Assembly (NCBI RefSeq): GCF_033723955.1
Contig: NZ_CP137555.1
Location: 2,100,001-2,164,000 of the forward strand
DNA length: 64,000 nucleotides
Direction of reading: 5' to 3'
Origin: Microbulbifer pacificus
Lineage (GTDB): Bacteria; Pseudomonadota; Gammaproteobacteria; Pseudomonadales; Cellvibrionaceae
Position 1 is the first letter of the stretch, and each line of letters opens with the position of its first letter. Shown here piece after piece: positions 18,274 through 27,043 of the stretch. Position numbers and translations under genes: made by a program. Below the pieces are notes generated by a model, which saw only the letters and a program-made list of their open reading frames with translations, was not told the DNA's origin and ran no database searches.

Positions 18274-19449
18274 ATGCCCGTGAGCGAAACCTTGTTGCTG
18301 CAGATTCCCTCCTGGCTGTGGTTGCTGTGCGCCCTCGCCGTGCCACTGCTTATTCATTTGCTGCGCCAAAGCAACCCGCAGGAAATCACCTTTGCGGCCG
18401 TGCACTGGCTGCAGCAGCGGCGCCAGCGCCGCTGGAAGCAGTGGTTTGTACGCGACAAGCTTTTGCTGCTGTTGCGCCTGCTACTGCTCACCCTGCTGGT
18501 TCTCGCGCTGGCGCAGCCACTGTTGCTGCGGAATACACAGCCTTCGGCACAACGGTTATTGGTGGACCCCGAAGTAACCCCGGCGTATCTGCAGCAGTTT
18601 CTCGCCGATCACCCGCAGATTCGTGAGGGCTACTGGTTGCAGCCATCGCCGCAGCCTGTGACCGAGTCGCGCCCTGCCGCCCGTGATCTCTGGCTGACAC
18701 TGTCTCAGCTGGCGGATGCCAGCGAGTTTCGGCGCGCGCATATCCTGCTGGCGCGAGAAAACAATGCCAGCGGCCACGATAGCTTCCGCTACAGCCCGCA
18801 CTGGCAATGGCACGCCGCCAATAGCGGGAATGGTGCGGACACACCAGCGCTGCCGCGTATCGCAGTGCTCGGCGGTGAGCCAGCCTGGCTGCAACCGCTG
18901 ATACAACAACTGGCGGGATCCACACTGCCGCAACTTGTGCTGCAGCGGCTGCCGGCCGATGCAACTCCGGTTGTTGGCGATATCGACTGGCTGATCTACG
19001 ACACACCCGGCCCCTTGCCGCAGCGGATTGCAGAATTCCTGCGCGCGGGCGGGCTGCTGATTTCCGATGCGCGGGTAACCGCGGACAGCACATTCCGTTT
19101 TATCGATATTGATGCGCAAACAGGGCTGGAAACGGCGCCCGTCGGCCGCGGCAGCTGGCTGCGCTACCGGCGCGACTGGCACAGTGCGGCGTTTTCCCAT
19201 GATGCGAATTTGCCGCAACGACTGTGGCAGCAGTGGTCCACCCAGGACTGGCAGTGGCAGCACGCCAGCCGTGGCCGGTGGTCGATGGATGCGCTGCCGG
19301 GAACCGAGCTTGCGGACGAGCAGGTAATACACAGCCAACGCCAGCCTCTGCAACAGGCTCTGATATTTGCCTTTGCGCTGCTGTTGCTGCTGGAGCGCTC
19401 GCTGGCGCTGTGGCGACGTCCCGCGACGACCGGAGGTGATAAACGGTGA
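18274..19449 (+). CDS. BatA-like inner-membrane protein
   Basis: The N-terminus has the BatA (aerotolerance regulator) pattern: a first helix (WLWLLCALAVPLLIHLL), the positively charged RQRRWKQWFVRDK loop, and a second helix (LLLLLRLLLLTLLVLALAQPLLL). A periplasmic region of about 300 residues follows and a final helix is at about 358-380 (QQALIFAFALLLLLERSLAL). The middle part contains a GATase-like segment (DIDWLIYDTPGPLPQRIAEFL). Function is unknown beyond association with MoxR modules. The stop overlaps the next start as GTGA at 19446-19449. Confidence 0.85.
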   Translation: MPVSETLLLQIPSWLWLLCALAVPLLIHLLRQSNPQEITFAAVHWLQQRRQRRWKQWFVRDKLLLLLRLLLLTLLVLALAQPLLLRNTQPSAQRLLVDPEVTPAYLQQFLADHPQIREGYWLQPSPQPVTESRPAARDLWLTLSQLADASEFRRAHILLARENNASGHDSFRYSPHWQWHAANSGNGADTPALPRIAVLGGEPAWLQPLIQQLAGSTLPQLVLQRLPADATPVVGDIDWLIYDTPGPLPQRIAEFLRAGGLLISDARVTADSTFRFIDIDAQTGLETAPVGRGSWLRYRRDWHSAAFSHDANLPQRLWQQWSTQDWQWQHASRGRWSMDALPGTELADEQVIHSQRQPLQQALIFAFALLLLLERSLALWRRPATTGGDKR

Positions 19450-21662
19450 GTAAGCATCATCTTCTCGGGCAAGTTCTCGGACAAGCCGCGCGCCGCTGGC
19501 GCAAGCGCGCGCTGGCGCCCTATGCCTGGCTGGCCCTCGCCGTCGTTGCAGCGATGGCCGCAGCCCACCAATTTTTACCATTGCCACCTTGGGCCATGGC
19601 AGTCGCCGGTGCCTGCGTGGTGCTGGCAGTGCTGCTGGACCGCTGCTGGCGCCTGCCGCCGGCGGCGCTGTGTGCCCGGCTGGATGCGCGCTTTCCGCAG
19701 CTGGAGGATAGCTGCCATCTGCTGCTGGAAAATCCACAATCGCTGACCCCGCTCGCGCAACTGCAACGCCAGCGCACCGAGCGAGCTTTGCAGGCGTTGC
19801 TGGAACAGGGAGAACTCAAACAATTTGGCCCACGCCGTGTACGCAGCCCGTTGCTCAATGCCACCGGTGCCTGTATCGGTCTGCTGGTATTTTTTACCGT
19901 GAAGCAGCTGGGTACAGGCTCCGTTGCACAGGTACAACAGGATGCCATTGTCGACGCGCATGTAACCCAACAATCCACTGCGGCCATAATCGAGGCAAGT
20001 GCCCGCATCGAGCCGCCATCCTATACCGGCCTCCCCGCGTACTTAAGCAATCTGGAAATCGAAGCACCGGAACAATCACGTGTTACCTGGGATGTCACCC
20101 TGAACGCACCCGCCGACCGCTTGCAGATGCTCGCCGCCGAGGAGGTATTTGACTTCACACCGGTTGACTCGCTGCCGAGCAGCCGCTGGCAGCTGACGCG
20201 CGTGCTGTCGGCAACGGATTTCTACCAGCTCTCGCTAGTACCCACCACTGCTGTACCGACCGCCGCGGCCACGGAAACCACGCAACCGGTACTGTTACCG
20301 GATCTGCACAATATCGAGGTCAAGGCGGACCGGCCGCCGGAGTTTTCTTTCGATTACCCGCGGGACAATGTGACCGTGCTCGACGTACAGGGGCGCGCGC
20401 AGTCCGCGCTGCTGCAAGTCAGCGTGGCCGTGCAGGATGATTTTGCGATAACCAAAACAGATCTGCTGCTGACGCTTGCCAGTGGCAGCGGAGAGAATGT
20501 GCGCTTTCGCAATGAGCGCATAAAGCTGGAACCGCAGCGCGCACAGGGCACGCAGAAACACTACCGTTTTTCCATCCCGGTGGAGCGGTATGAAATCGAG
20601 CCCGGCGATGAACTCTACTGGTACCTCGAGGCGCGTGACAATCGCCAGCCGCAGGCAAATGTACAGAAAAGCCAGAACTTTATTTTGCGTTGGCCACAGG
20701 AAGAAATTTTCGGACTCAGTGACACCGAAGGCATGGCGATTAAGGTATTGCCGGAATATTTCCGCAGCCAGCGGCAGCTGATCATCGACACCGAAGCACT
20801 GCTCGCGGACCAGCAGACGATAACCGAGCGGGAATTCCGCAAACGCTCAGAATCACTCGCCTATGAACAAAATTTATTGCGTATGCGCTACGGGCGCTTC
20901 CTCGGTGAAGAGGATTCCACCATGGAGCACGGCGGCGACGCGCAGGGCGAAGATCACGATGGCGAAGAGCACGGCCAAGAGGGACACGGTGATCACCAGG
21001 AAGAACACACTACCAATCAGCAGTTCGGTGACGCCAGCGGTGTGATCGCCGCCGTCGGGCACGCCCACGACAGCTCCGACCACGCCACCCTGTTCGACCC
21101 CAAAACCAAGGAACTGCTGCGCAGTGCACTCAACGCAATGTGGAGTGCATGGCGAGACCTGTCGGTTGTGGAACCGCAGGCCTCCCTGCCCTATCAGCAC
21201 ACAGCGCTGCGTTACATCAAGGAAGTGCAGCAGGCGTCGCGAATTTATCTGCAGCGGGTCGGGTTTGAAATGCCGCCGCTGGACGAATCGCGGCGGCTTT
21301 CCGGTGAGCACGACAAAAAAACACCGCCGCCGGTCGACAGCCAGCGCGACGACGTCGAGCGCGCGCAACTACTCGCCCTGCTGGAACGGGTACAAAATAT
21401 CGAAGCCATCGACGAGCAGGCAGAAGCCGCGCTGCGACAATTGCCGGCCGTGCGCGATGACACCAATACCCAGATCGCACTGGCCAAAAACCTGCGTCGC
21501 TACCAACAGCAACCGGACTGTGTCGATTGTCGCCAACAGCTGTCGGCACTGCTTTACGCCCTGCTGCCATCGCCATCTGCGCGCCCTGCACTGCCCCATG
21601 CAAAGCCAGCGGTCGGCGCATTCAGTGAATGGATGCAAATAAACGCGGAGACGACACCGTGA
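19446..21662 (+). CDS. DUF4175-like membrane protein with histidine-rich segment
   Basis: This 738-residue protein has two N-terminal membrane helices (about 24-70) and a third near 138-155 (LLNATGACIGLLVFFTVKQLG). A large periplasmic part contains beta-sandwich-like domains (PDLHNIEVKADRPPEFSFDYP) and a coiled region near 435-480. Residues about 493-550 form a patch with nine histidines among many Asp and Glu (GEDHDGEEHGQEGHGDHQEE), a possible metal-binding or buffering segment. The domain family (DUF4175) accompanies MoxR/BatA genes. The GTG start overlaps the BatA stop; its own stop overlaps the next start. Confidence 0.78.
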   Translation: MSKHHLLGQVLGQAARRWRKRALAPYAWLALAVVAAMAAAHQFLPLPPWAMAVAGACVVLAVLLDRCWRLPPAALCARLDARFPQLEDSCHLLLENPQSLTPLAQLQRQRTERALQALLEQGELKQFGPRRVRSPLLNATGACIGLLVFFTVKQLGTGSVAQVQQDAIVDAHVTQQSTAAIIEASARIEPPSYTGLPAYLSNLEIEAPEQSRVTWDVTLNAPADRLQMLAAEEVFDFTPVDSLPSSRWQLTRVLSATDFYQLSLVPTTAVPTAAATETTQPVLLPDLHNIEVKADRPPEFSFDYPRDNVTVLDVQGRAQSALLQVSVAVQDDFAITKTDLLLTLASGSGENVRFRNERIKLEPQRAQGTQKHYRFSIPVERYEIEPGDELYWYLEARDNRQPQANVQKSQNFILRWPQEEIFGLSDTEGMAIKVLPEYFRSQRQLIIDTEALLADQQTITEREFRKRSESLAYEQNLLRMRYGRFLGEEDSTMEHGGDAQGEDHDGEEHGQEGHGDHQEEHTTNQQFGDASGVIAAVGHAHDSSDHATLFDPKTKELLRSALNAMWSAWRDLSVVEPQASLPYQHTALRYIKEVQQASRIYLQRVGFEMPPLDESRRLSGEHDKKTPPPVDSQRDDVERAQLLALLERVQNIEAIDEQAEAALRQLPAVRDDTNTQIALAKNLRRYQQQPDCVDCRQQLSALLYALLPSPSARPALPHAKPAVGAFSEWMQINAETTP

Positions 21663-23344
21663 TGTCCTGGTTTCCCCTGATTTGCCTGCTGGGTTTTGCA
21701 ATTTCAACGCCGCTGGTTTTGCGCCAGGGAACTTCCATTCTGCGGCGATTTGGCAAGATCGCACTGCAGGGGGCGATCTGGCTACTGGTGTGGTCGCTGT
21801 TTACACCGCCGGCGCTGCTGCCGGTCGAATCGGAGGCACAGCTCAAAGCCACATCGGCCGCGGATGTTAACCGTCAATTTTCCGCCGCACAGATACAGTC
21901 CGCAGACACCCTGCAGATTCCCGGTGATGGCCTGCTGCGCGATGGTCTGCGAGATCTGCCACCGGTGCGCCTGCAACCCGGGGAGACATCGCCCCAGCCC
22001 GGCTGGCAAGTACAGTGGACGCGGGAAATCAACCTGGGTGAACCGCTGCGGCTACAGGTCGCGCTGGATGACGGACAACAATTACCGGCAAAACTGGTGC
22101 TCGAAGACCCGTTCGGTAGCGACGCGGGTTCTGCGCTGCTCAGTACGGAAAACCGGGAGCTCATACTGCAGGCCTGGCCGAAGCTGGCGGGCAACTGGTT
22201 GTATCGGGTGCGGATCGAAACCGAGGGCAGCCCGGCCCGCATTGAAACGCTACCAGTCACAGTGCGCGATCCACAGAGTCCACACGTGCTGGTGTGGCTT
22301 GCGCGCCCCGGATTTGAATCCGCCGCGCTCGCGCGCTGGTTGCGACAGTCGGGCACACCAACCCAGGTGGTTACACAACTGGCGCCGGAAATACAGCGAA
22401 GCGAAACCTTCAACAACCAGTCGCCGATCAAAAATAATCTTTTGGACAGCGCACATCCTATTGACCTTGTGATTCTCGACAGTCGCCTGTGGTCGCAATT
22501 TACTGCCGCGCAGCGCAAACAACTGGAGAAGCTCGCGACGAATAAATCGCTGTTGTGGCTGGTGGATGACGACAGTTCACCGGCGTTTGTTTCCTATGCC
22601 ACCAGTCGCGGTATGCCGCTGGAAAAATCCGTCGCGAGCGCTGTTGCCTATGCTGAGCCGGCAGCAGACACCGAAATACCTGCCCTGCAGCTGACGGGTT
22701 TGCGACCGGTGCAGGTACACGACGGCGATGCCGCGATTTCTGCCGGCGAGCAGGTGATTTACTGGGCGCGGGTGCAGCCGCAGTCATCCATCGGTTTCGT
22801 TTTCTTCCGCAACAGCTACCGCTGGCAGACCGCGGGAAATGCCCGCGAATTCGCGCAACTGTGGAAGCAGCTGTTCGATCACCAACTGGCGCTAAGGGGT
22901 GAACACACAGGCGTCGCGGTCAGCACGGAGCTGCCGCGCGCCGGTGAACGGATCGGTTTGTGCAGCGAAGGCTTCGCGGAAAATCCGCCGCAGCTGCGCC
23001 GTGCTGCTGAAACGGGAAGCGGGATACAGCAGCCGGTTGCACTGGGTGGCGCGCCCGCCGCTAACAACGAACATGGACGCTGCTACAGTTTCTGGCCGCA
23101 ACAATCCGGCTGGTACCAGCTGGCGGAGTCCGATTTTGGCTTTTACGTGCATGGGATAGATGCCTGGCCAGAGTGGCGCGCGGCGATCGAGCGGCGAGAG
23201 ATACGGCTAATGGCCAGTGCGCGACTGGGCCCGCAGGTTGCGGACGACGGAGCCAGAGCGCCATTGCCGCGCTACTGGATCGCGCTCGCACTGCTGGCGG
23301 CGCTGGTGCTGAGCTGGTGGCGGGAACGCAGTAGCCTGCGCTGA
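21662..23344 (+). CDS. Membrane protein closing the tld/MoxR operon
   Basis: The 560-residue protein has two N-terminal helices (FPLICLLGFAISTPLVL and IALQGAIWLLVWSLFT) and one C-terminal helix (YWIALALLAALVLSWW), so most of it faces the periplasm. The middle contains a Rossmann/GATase1-like segment (PHVLVWLARPGFESAALARWL ... IDLVILDSRLWSQF), as in other MoxR-linked membrane proteins. ATG 21662 overlaps the previous stop (TGATG); GTG 21659 is an alternative, with GGAG at 21647-21650. No named family is recognised with certainty. It is the last gene of the run. Confidence 0.75.
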   Translation: MSWFPLICLLGFAISTPLVLRQGTSILRRFGKIALQGAIWLLVWSLFTPPALLPVESEAQLKATSAADVNRQFSAAQIQSADTLQIPGDGLLRDGLRDLPPVRLQPGETSPQPGWQVQWTREINLGEPLRLQVALDDGQQLPAKLVLEDPFGSDAGSALLSTENRELILQAWPKLAGNWLYRVRIETEGSPARIETLPVTVRDPQSPHVLVWLARPGFESAALARWLRQSGTPTQVVTQLAPEIQRSETFNNQSPIKNNLLDSAHPIDLVILDSRLWSQFTAAQRKQLEKLATNKSLLWLVDDDSSPAFVSYATSRGMPLEKSVASAVAYAEPAADTEIPALQLTGLRPVQVHDGDAAISAGEQVIYWARVQPQSSIGFVFFRNSYRWQTAGNAREFAQLWKQLFDHQLALRGEHTGVAVSTELPRAGERIGLCSEGFAENPPQLRRAAETGSGIQQPVALGGAPAANNEHGRCYSFWPQQSGWYQLAESDFGFYVHGIDAWPEWRAAIERREIRLMASARLGPQVADDGARAPLPRYWIALALLAALVLSWWRERSSLR

Positions 23345-23536
23345 GCCTGACCGAACACGGGAGTCGACACTTCAAAAACGCGCAATTCCTTTACTGTCCT
23401 TGCGCAATCCTTCACGCGGACATCCTCAAAGTACCGACTCCGGTATTCAGTCGCACTGGCTGCGGAATATACAGCGGCGGCGCCGATACCGGCGCCGCCA
23501 TCTGCATAGCGGGTGCAGTTGAACCGAACCCGAAAA

Positions 23537-24313
23537 TTATTTCTCTACAAACGCGCGCTCGATCACGTACTCGCGGGGCACGCCCGCGCGGGTTTCCTTG
23601 AAACCCCAGTCGTCGAGGATCTTGGTCAGATCCTTGAGCATGGAGGGGGAGCCGCACAACATGAAACGGTCCTCTTCCACATTCGGCTTGGGCAGCCCCA
23701 GGTCGCTGAACAGTTTGCCTGACAGCATCAGGTCGGTGAGACGACCGTTGTTGCGGTAGGCTTCGCGGGTCACAGTGGGGTAGTACAGCAGCCCCTGCTG
23801 GACCATCTCGCCGAAAAACTCGTGTTCCGGCAGCTCTTTTTCGATGTAGTCCTGATAGGCCAGCTCGGACTTGTACCGCACACCGTGGGTCAGGATCACC
23901 TGGTCGAAGCGTTCGTACACACTCGGGTCGCGGATAATGCTCATGAACGGCGCCAGACCGGTGCCGGTGGACAGCAGCCACAAGCGCTTGCCCGGCAGCA
24001 GGTGGTCGGCCACCAGGGTGCCGGTGGGCTTGCGCCCCACATAGATCTCGTCGCCGGGCTGGATTTTCTGCAGCTGTGACGTCAGTGGACCGTCCGGCAC
24101 CTTGATGCTGAAAAACTCCAGCTCGTCCTCGTAGTTGGCACTGGCAATCGAGTAGGCGCGCAGCAATGGGCGGCCGTTGGACTGCTCCAGGCCAATCATG
24201 GTGAAGTGGCCGTTTTCGAAGCGGAAAGCGGGATCGCGGCTGGTCTTGAAACTGAATAGGGTGTCGTTCCAGTGATGGACTTCGAGCACCGTCTCCTTAT
24301 TCAAATTAGACAT
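23537..24313 (-). CDS. fpr: Ferredoxin/flavodoxin-NADP+ reductase
   Basis: The 258-residue flavoenzyme carries the FAD motif RAYSIAS and its companion SIKVPDGPLTS, then the NADP site with STGTGLAPFMSI and LCGSPSML. The C-terminal AFVEK matches subclass I bacterial FPRs of Azotobacter and Pseudomonas type. It moves electrons between NADPH and ferredoxin or flavodoxin, and is important in oxidative stress and Fe-S repair. It is divergent from a FinR-like LysR gene, the known regulator arrangement in Pseudomonas putida. Confidence 0.95.
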   Translation of the reverse strand: MSNLNKETVLEVHHWNDTLFSFKTSRDPAFRFENGHFTMIGLEQSNGRPLLRAYSIASANYEDELEFFSIKVPDGPLTSQLQKIQPGDEIYVGRKPTGTLVADHLLPGKRLWLLSTGTGLAPFMSIIRDPSVYERFDQVILTHGVRYKSELAYQDYIEKELPEHEFFGEMVQQGLLYYPTVTREAYRNNGRLTDLMLSGKLFSDLGLPKPNVEEDRFMLCGSPSMLKDLTKILDDWGFKETRAGVPREYVIERAFVEK

Positions 24314-24386
24314 ATCAATAGAACCACTTATTCCTGAGCTTTTTGCTGGGTGAATTCTAGCTCTGGTTTATCCATAGGGAAAATGG

Positions 24387-24407
24387 GATATTTCGATATT
24401 CGTTATC
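24387..24407. promoter_or_regulatory. Candidate LysR-type binding site between fpr and finR
   Basis: An AT-rich stretch with GATA and TATC ends separated by 13 bases (GATATTTCGATATTCGTTATC, split here as 24387-24390 and 24404-24407) lies in the 121-bp divergent gap. Such imperfect dyads are typical of LysR regulators. Assignment to FinR is by position only. Confidence 0.3.
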
Positions 24408-24434
24408 TGTTTTATTGATTAACCAGGAGTGCCC

Positions 24435-25316
24435 GTGCGCTATTCCCTGCGCCAGCTTGAGGTCTTCCTCGCCTGCGCCCATCACGAAAATGTGAGCCGC
24501 GCGGCGGAGAGCCTGAACATGTCCCAGTCCGCTGCGTCTACCGCGCTCAAGGAGTTCGAGCAACAGTTCGACCTGCGCCTGTTCGAGCGCACCGGCAAGC
24601 GCCTGCGGCTCAATGAGCTGGGGCGACAACTGTGGCCGCGGGCGGAGGAGTTGCTGGAGCGGGCGCGGGAACTGGAAGCAACGCTACTGGCCCACGGCGA
24701 CCTGGGCCGGTTGAAGATCGGCGCCACCCTCACCATCGGCAACTATCTGGCGGCGGGGATTATGGCCCGCTATATGGAGGAGCAGCCGGGTGCGCGGGTG
24801 GAACTGGAAGTGGCCAACACCTCGGCCATTGCCCAGGGCGTGCTGAACTTCGAGCTGGATCTGGGGCTGATCGAGGGTGAGCTCAACCACCCGGACCTGG
24901 AGATGATTCCCTGGCGGGACGATGAACTGGTGGTGTTCTGCGCGCCGGATCACCCGCTGGCCAGGCGCGCCCGCCTGGACGATGAAGACCTGAAGGCGGC
25001 CACCTGGATCCTGCGGGAGACCGGTTCAGGTACCCGCCAGACCTTCGAGCGCGCGATGGCCGGCTTGCTGCCGGAGCTGAACATCCGCCTCGAACTCCAG
25101 CACACCGAGGCGATCAAGCGTGCGGTGGAGGCTGGTCTCGGTATCAGCTGCCTGTCGCGCGTCTCACTCACCGATGCGTTCAAACGCGGTGCACTGGTAG
25201 AACTGCCGGCGCCGCAGCGGGATTTCCACCGCGAGTTCTACTTCGCCCTGCACCGGCAGAAGTACCGCAGCGCCGGGATTGAGCGCTGGCTGGAACTCTG
25301 CCGGCAGATGGCGTGA
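24435..25316 (+). CDS. finR: LysR-family regulator, FinR-like
   Basis: The protein has an N-terminal winged helix (RYSLRQLEVFLACAHHENVS, then SQSAASTALKEFEQQFDLRLF) and a substrate-binding domain from about residue 90. In Pseudomonas FinR activates the divergent fprA gene upon redox stress, and this pair has the same arrangement. GTG 24435 is chosen because AGGAG at 24425-24429 lies five bases upstream; GTG 24429 would overlap that site. The regulated gene is therefore probably fpr. Confidence 0.85.
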   Translation: MRYSLRQLEVFLACAHHENVSRAAESLNMSQSAASTALKEFEQQFDLRLFERTGKRLRLNELGRQLWPRAEELLERARELEATLLAHGDLGRLKIGATLTIGNYLAAGIMARYMEEQPGARVELEVANTSAIAQGVLNFELDLGLIEGELNHPDLEMIPWRDDELVVFCAPDHPLARRARLDDEDLKAATWILRETGSGTRQTFERAMAGLLPELNIRLELQHTEAIKRAVEAGLGISCLSRVSLTDAFKRGALVELPAPQRDFHREFYFALHRQKYRSAGIERWLELCRQMA

Positions 25317-25352
25317 CCCGCCACTGCGTGAGCCCTCACTGTATGTGACGCT

Positions 25353-26822
25353 TTACTCCGCCTGCTGTCCCGCGCGCCTGGCCTCGAGGCGGCGGATAAA
25401 TTCCTGCAGGATCAGGCGGTAGAGTTCCTTGCCCAGATACTTGTCTTCCACGCTGCTGTCGATGGACGGGTTGTCGTTTACTTCGATGACGTAACCCTTG
25501 CCGCCGGACTCCTTCACATCCACACCGTAGAGGCCGCGACCAATCGGCTTGGTAGCCTTGATGGCCGCCTGCAGTACCGCCTTGGGTACTTCGAAGGTGG
25601 GCAACGTATCGAAGCCGCCACTGATGCTCTTTTTGTTGGTGTGGCTGTAGATCTGCCAGTGATTCTTGACCATGTAGTAGCGGCAGGCATACAGCGGCTT
25701 GTTGTCGAGTATGCCGATGCGCCAGTCGAACTCGGTGTACAGGAACTCCTGTGCCAGCAGCAGACTGGACTCCGCAAACAGCTCGTCGAGTTTGCCTAGC
25801 TCCGCTTCCGAGTTCACTTTCACCATCCCCTTGGAGAAGGCGCCGTCGGGGATTTTCACCACCATCGGCAGGCCCAACTCCGCTGCCGCCCGACGAACCC
25901 CTTCTTCGTCGCCGCGGCGCAGGATACGGGTGCGCGGCGCCGGCACCTTGTTGTTCTCGAACAGGTCGGCGAGGTAGATCTTGTTGGTGCAGCGCATGAT
26001 GCTGGTGGGATCGTCCAGCACCACCAATCCCTCCGCCTCGGCCTTCTTGGCGAAACGGTAGGTGTGGTGGTCGATAGCGGTGGTCTCGCGGATAAACAGC
26101 GCGTCGAATTCCGACAGGCGCATGTAATCCCCGGGGCCGATCAGCTCCACCGAAAGCCCGAGCTCGCGCCCGGCGCTGATAAACTTCTTGATCGCGGGTC
26201 CGTCCGACGGCGGCAGTTTTTCTTCCGGGTTCACCAGAATCGCCAGGTCGTAGCGGGTGTTACTCGGCTTCTTGTGCTGGCGCCAGACCTTGTTGCTGAA
26301 ATTGTCCAGCGCCTCGGCAAATTCGGTTTCCTCGGCCTCGTTCAGCTCCTTGTGGGAACAGACTTTCAGCTCGACGATTTCCCACTGGTGATCCGCGCGC
26401 AGGTGGATCTCCAGCACCGGGCAGGCGAAGCGGTCGAACAGTGCCCGCGCCAGCGGCTGCAGGGACGGCTCGCTGCAGCGGCCGAAGTAGGATTTCACCA
26501 CCCATTCGGCACCGGGCGCCGGCGGTTTCAGTTTCGCCAGCGACGGCATCGCCTGGGCCAGCTGGAGCTTGTATAGCTGCGGTTGCCCCAGGTCATTCAG
26601 GGTGCGCACGCTTGGCAGCACATTGTGGCTGCGCGCTTCGGCCAGCAGCGAACAGTAGTAGCCCTCACTGCGGTAGTCGTAACTGCCACACAGGTTAATC
26701 ACCCGCACCCGCTGCTGGCGCGCCGGCAGCGCGAGGTAATCGGCAAAAGTAATCACCCGCTCACTGGGGTAGTAGGGAGCCCAGTCTTCGGGCTGGTCGA
26801 TCACTATCAGGACTTGGGACAT
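25353..26822 (-). CDS. RimK-like ATP-grasp ligase with RLAN domain
   Basis: The 489-residue protein has an N-terminal RimK-like ATPgrasp N-terminal (RLAN) domain (about 1-165) and a linker with DLAILVNPEEKLPPSD. The C-terminal ATP-grasp domain (about 215-480) has the nucleotide loop KIPDGAFSKGMVKV and the metal-binding IEVNDNPSID. ATP-grasp ligases of the RimK group add amino acids to peptides or proteins. The divergent neighbour is a GNAT/C39-peptidase fusion, a pairing predicted in comparative genomics to make and trim a peptide or amide product. Substrates are unknown. The adjoining 221-bp gap holds both promoters. Confidence 0.9.
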   Translation of the reverse strand: MSQVLIVIDQPEDWAPYYPSERVITFADYLALPARQQRVRVINLCGSYDYRSEGYYCSLLAEARSHNVLPSVRTLNDLGQPQLYKLQLAQAMPSLAKLKPPAPGAEWVVKSYFGRCSEPSLQPLARALFDRFACPVLEIHLRADHQWEIVELKVCSHKELNEAEETEFAEALDNFSNKVWRQHKKPSNTRYDLAILVNPEEKLPPSDGPAIKKFISAGRELGLSVELIGPGDYMRLSEFDALFIRETTAIDHHTYRFAKKAEAEGLVVLDDPTSIMRCTNKIYLADLFENNKVPAPRTRILRRGDEEGVRRAAAELGLPMVVKIPDGAFSKGMVKVNSEAELGKLDELFAESSLLLAQEFLYTEFDWRIGILDNKPLYACRYYMVKNHWQIYSHTNKKSISGGFDTLPTFEVPKAVLQAAIKATKPIGRGLYGVDVKESGGKGYVIEVNDNPSIDSSVEDKYLGKELYRLILQEFIRRLEARRAGQQAE

Positions 26823-27043
26823 GAAACCGGAAAGTACCTCGGCAGGATGGAGGTGGGGAGAAACAGGGTCAGGAAAAGACCCCGGTAATTTTTCGAACGA
26901 TAGAAGAGTTTGGCCCCAGCGCCTACTGATTTTTTCGCGCCAACAGGTTTTTTTTTGATCAGGCGGGACTATCTTTTTTTAACCCATTTGCTAACTTTCT
27001 TGCGCCGCACTGTTGCGGTGTCCCCTCGGTAGTATGCCCGCCA

